Position numbers and translations under genes: made by a program | Shown here: one piece after another, positions 22,870 to 25,659 of the stretch | Numbering within the stretch: position 1 is the stretch's first letter | Layout: each line of letters starts with the position of its first letter | Source: an uncultured Azospirillum sp. | GTDB taxonomy: Bacteria; Pseudomonadota; Alphaproteobacteria; Azospirillales; Azospirillaceae | DNA: 25,659 nucleotides | Reading direction: 5' to 3' | Assembly (NCBI RefSeq): GCF_946480385.1 | Contig: NZ_CAMLJP010000095.1 | Location: 1-25,659 of the forward strand | Notes under the pieces: generated by a model | What the model was told of the DNA's origin: nothing | Database searches by the model: none | What the model saw: only the letters and a program-made list of their open reading frames with translations

Positions 22870-25650
22870 ATGGCCCCCGCCGCCGGCAAGCCCATCCCTC
22901 GTGCGACGTACCGGGTCCAACTGAATGGCGAGTTCGGCTTCGACCGCACCGCCGCCATCGCCGATTACATCGCCCGTCTGGGCGTCAGCCATCTCTATGC
23001 GTCCCCCTACATGAAGGCGCGGCCGGGTAGCACCCACGGCTACGACATCGTCAACCACAACGAGTTGAACCCGGAGGTCGGCGACCAGAACGACTTCAGC
23101 GATCTGGTGGAGGCACTGAAGCGCAACAATCTGGGCCAGATTCTGGACTTCGTTCCCAACCACATGGGTGTCGGCGGCAGCGACAACGAATGGTGGTTGA
23201 ATGTGCTGGAGTGGGGGCCGGACAGCCCGTATGCCGGGTATTTCGACATCGAATGGGAATCCGACTACCGCTATCTCCAGGGCAAGGTCCTGGTGCCGTT
23301 CCTGGGCGACCAGTATGGCGCGGTTCTGGTGTCGGGTGGGCTGGAGCTTCGCTTCGATAACGAGACCGGCAGCTTCGCCGTCTGGGCCTATGGCAGCCAC
23401 AAGCTGCCGGTGCGGCCGCAGGATTACGGCATCATCCTGGGCAGCGACCACCCCGATCTGGAGCGGATCGCCGACGCCTTCACCCATCTGATGGATGCCC
23501 GCCCCCACCAGCTTCGCGGCGCATCCGACCTGAAGGCGGAGCTGGCGGCTCTGGTTGCGACCCGGCCGGACATGGCCGACGCGATCAACCAGCGGCTGGC
23601 GGTATTTCGTGGTTACCAGGGGGAGATCGACACCTGGGGCCATCTGCATGAGCTGATCGGCCGCCAGAACTGGCGCGTCGCCTATTTCAAGGTGGCGGCC
23701 GACGACATCAACTATCGCCGCTTCTTCAACATCAACGAGCTGGCCGGCCTGCGCATGGACGAGCCGGAGCTGTTCGACGTCGCCCACCGCATGGTGCTGG
23801 GCATGGTGGCGGACGGCACGCTCGACGGCATCCGCATCGACCACATCGACGGACTGATCGACCCCAAGGGCTATTGCGAGCGGCTGGTCGCGGCCTCCTC
23901 CAAACCTTTCTATCTGGTGGTGGAGAAGATCCTCGCCCGGCATGAACGGCTGCGCGAGGATTGGCCGATCGACGGAACCACCGGCTACGAATATGCCAAC
24001 CTGATGGGCGGTCTGTTCGTCGATCCCAAGGCGGAGGAGGCCTTCACCCGCCTCTACGCCGACTTCATCGGTCGGCGCGACGATTTCGAGGAGGTGGTGC
24101 GGCAGTGCAAGATCCGCATCATGGAAAGTGAGATGGCCAGCGAGTTGAACGTGCTGTCGCGCAAGGCGTCGCGCATCGCCCGCTCCAACCCAGCCACCGC
24201 CGACTTCACCGCCAACATCCTGCATCAGGCGCTGAAGGAGACCATCGCCCGCTTCCCGGTCTATCGCACCTATGTCGATGGCGGCGTGCCGAGCGACCTC
24301 GACCGCCGCGACATCGATTGGGCGATCTCCCAGGCGCGGCGGGCGGAGCAGGGGCCGGACGGCTCGGTTTATGATTTCCTGCAGCGGCTGCTGACCACCG
24401 ATCTGGTGGCGGCTCCCAAGAGCGGCTACAGCCATCAGCAGGTCACGCGCTTCGCCATGCGGTTCCAGCAGTACAGCGGGCCGGTGATGGCGAAGGGGTT
24501 GGAGGACACCGCCTTCTACCGCTACAACCGGCTGGTGGCGCTGAACGAGGTGGGCGGCCATCCCGACCATTTCGGCGTCAGCATCTCCGCCTTCCATCGC
24601 GCCAACCAGGACCGTGCCCGCAACTGGTCCGGCAACATGCTGGCCAGCACCACCCACGACACCAAGCGCGGTGAGGACACCCGTGCCCGGCTCTACGCTC
24701 TGTCGGAGATGCCGGAGGAATGGGAGCGGCAGGTGCAGACCTGGAGCCGCCTGCTGCGCGCCCGGCGCGGCGACGTGGAGGGCACCGCCCCGCCCGACCG
24801 CAACGACGAGTACCTGTTCTACCAGCTTCTGCTCGGCGCTTGGCCGGCGGAGTTGACCGGCGCCTCGGTCGAGCAGATCGATCAGGCGGCGATGACCACC
24901 TTCGCCGAGCGAATCGTCGGCGCGATGACCAAGTCGATGCGGGAGGCCAAGCTGCATTCGACATGGGCGGCGCCGAACGAGGTCTATGAAGGGGCGGTCG
25001 TCAGCTTCATCCACGATGCGCTGGACGTGACCCGCCGCAACGCCTTCCTCGAGGCCTTCCTGCCCTTTCAGGCGGCGCTGGCCCGCATCGGCATGGTCAA
25101 TGGGCTGTCCCAGGCCCTCCTGAAGCTGACCAGCCCCGGCGTGCCCGACATCTATCAAGGCTGCGAGCTGTGGAACCTCAGCCTCGTCGATCCGGACAAC
25201 CGGCTGCCGGTGGATTACGACGCCTGCCGCAAGCTGCTGGACGAGGTCGAGGATTTGGTGGAGCGCGGTGCCGTGCCCGGTTTGCTGGAGCGTTGGACCG
25301 ACGGTGCGGTGAAGCTGGCGGTGACCCGGCAGGCACTGGCGGTTCGCGCGGAAATGCCGGAGGTCTTCAGTGCCGGCGAGTATCTGCCGCTGGAGGCGAC
25401 CGGCGACCGCGCCGACCATGTGGTGGCCTACGCCCGCCGCAGCGGCGACGATACGGTGCTGGTGGCGGTGCCGCGGCTGGCCGCACAGTTGGGCGACAGC
25501 CCGGATTGGGGAAACACCGCGATCCCGCTGCCGCGCGGCACCCGCTGGCGCAACCGGCTGACCGGGGCGGAAGTGGAAGGCGGAGACACGGTGATGGCGG
25601 CGACGCTGTTCGTCGATCTGCCGGTGGCCCTGCTGTCGCAGGAAGGCTGA
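22870..25650 (+). CDS. treY: Malto-oligosyltrehalose synthase TreY
   Basis: The 926-aa GH13 enzyme converts the reducing-end alpha-1,4 link of a maltodextrin to an alpha,alpha-1,1 link, giving maltooligosyl-trehalose, which TreZ then cleaves. The N-terminus ATYRVQLNGEFGFDRTAAIA and YASPYMKARPGSTHGYDIV is the TreY signature. QILDFVPNHMGVG follows. The catalytic residues are nucleophile Asp324 (GIRIDHIDGL), acid/base Glu352 (LVVEKILA) and Asp597 (STTHDTKRGED). GTTGYEYANLMGG, KGLEDTAFYRYNRL and SPGVPDIYQGCELW are also present. The length is in the upper part of the TreY range. The ATG follows GAGGAG, 39 bp after the TreZ-containing fusion gene, so the two are very likely one operon that makes trehalose from glycogen-type glucans. 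The stop lies 9 bases before the window end; downstream genes are not visible. Confidence 0.95.
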   Translation: MAPAAGKPIPRATYRVQLNGEFGFDRTAAIADYIARLGVSHLYASPYMKARPGSTHGYDIVNHNELNPEVGDQNDFSDLVEALKRNNLGQILDFVPNHMGVGGSDNEWWLNVLEWGPDSPYAGYFDIEWESDYRYLQGKVLVPFLGDQYGAVLVSGGLELRFDNETGSFAVWAYGSHKLPVRPQDYGIILGSDHPDLERIADAFTHLMDARPHQLRGASDLKAELAALVATRPDMADAINQRLAVFRGYQGEIDTWGHLHELIGRQNWRVAYFKVAADDINYRRFFNINELAGLRMDEPELFDVAHRMVLGMVADGTLDGIRIDHIDGLIDPKGYCERLVAASSKPFYLVVEKILARHERLREDWPIDGTTGYEYANLMGGLFVDPKAEEAFTRLYADFIGRRDDFEEVVRQCKIRIMESEMASELNVLSRKASRIARSNPATADFTANILHQALKETIARFPVYRTYVDGGVPSDLDRRDIDWAISQARRAEQGPDGSVYDFLQRLLTTDLVAAPKSGYSHQQVTRFAMRFQQYSGPVMAKGLEDTAFYRYNRLVALNEVGGHPDHFGVSISAFHRANQDRARNWSGNMLASTTHDTKRGEDTRARLYALSEMPEEWERQVQTWSRLLRARRGDVEGTAPPDRNDEYLFYQLLLGAWPAELTGASVEQIDQAAMTTFAERIVGAMTKSMREAKLHSTWAAPNEVYEGAVVSFIHDALDVTRRNAFLEAFLPFQAALARIGMVNGLSQALLKLTSPGVPDIYQGCELWNLSLVDPDNRLPVDYDACRKLLDEVEDLVERGAVPGLLERWTDGAVKLAVTRQALAVRAEMPEVFSAGEYLPLEATGDRADHVVAYARRSGDDTVLVAVPRLAAQLGDSPDWGNTAIPLPRGTRWRNRLTGAEVEGGDTVMAATLFVDLPVALLSQEG

Positions 25651-25659
25651 GCCGGCACT

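Overview
The window is a GC-rich alphaproteobacterial chromosome or chromid segment, most likely from Azospirillum or a close relative (Azospirillaceae). This rests on base composition, codon use, the malic enzyme with a phosphotransacetylase-like tail, the dctA/dctBD arrangement and the trehalose genes. It is a protein-level impression, not a database match. No rRNA, tRNA, CRISPR array, insertion sequence or prophage was seen.

Layout. (1) 1-402, + strand: the 3' end of a glycine-zipper surface lipoprotein gene. (2) 417-8615, - strand, read right to left: a glycan-modification cluster. It holds a 667-aa TPR-glycosyltransferase, a 1341-aa protein that repeats the TPR-glycosyltransferase plan twice, a sugar-1-phosphate nucleotidyltransferase and a PseG-type UDP-sugar hydrolase. 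The two TPR genes overlap by 4 bp (GTGA). PseG belongs to pseudaminic acid synthesis, and TPR-glycosyltransferases such as Caulobacter FlmG glycosylate flagellin, so flagellin or another surface protein is the likely target. (3) 8676-16059: C4-dicarboxylate use. maeB (malic enzyme) and dctA (transporter) lie on the - strand. dctB and dctD (two-component system) are divergent on the + strand. The dctA-dctB gap shows a textbook sigma-54 layout: a -24/-12 promoter, a probable IHF site and two upstream activator sites. (4) 16086-17103: two small genes of unknown function around a 358-bp divergent gap. (5) 17224-25650, + strand: glucan/trehalose metabolism. A single 1868-aa protein carries maltokinase, malto-oligosyltrehalose trehalohydrolase (TreZ) and 4-alpha-glucanotransferase (MalQ) domains, followed 39 bp later by treY.

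How they work together. DctB senses external C4-dicarboxylates and DctD with sigma-54 turns on dctA. The transporter brings in malate or succinate, and MaeB converts malate to pyruvate. In the right-hand operon TreY turns the reducing end of an alpha-1,4-glucan into a trehalosyl group and TreZ releases trehalose. MalQ rebuilds short maltodextrins into longer ones, and the maltokinase domain would convert leftover maltose to maltose-1-phosphate for GlgE-type glucan synthesis.

The most unusual features are the three-enzyme fusion, with all expected catalytic residues in place, and the double TPR-glycosyltransferase, whose inter-module linker is encoded by a palindromic repeat-like element.
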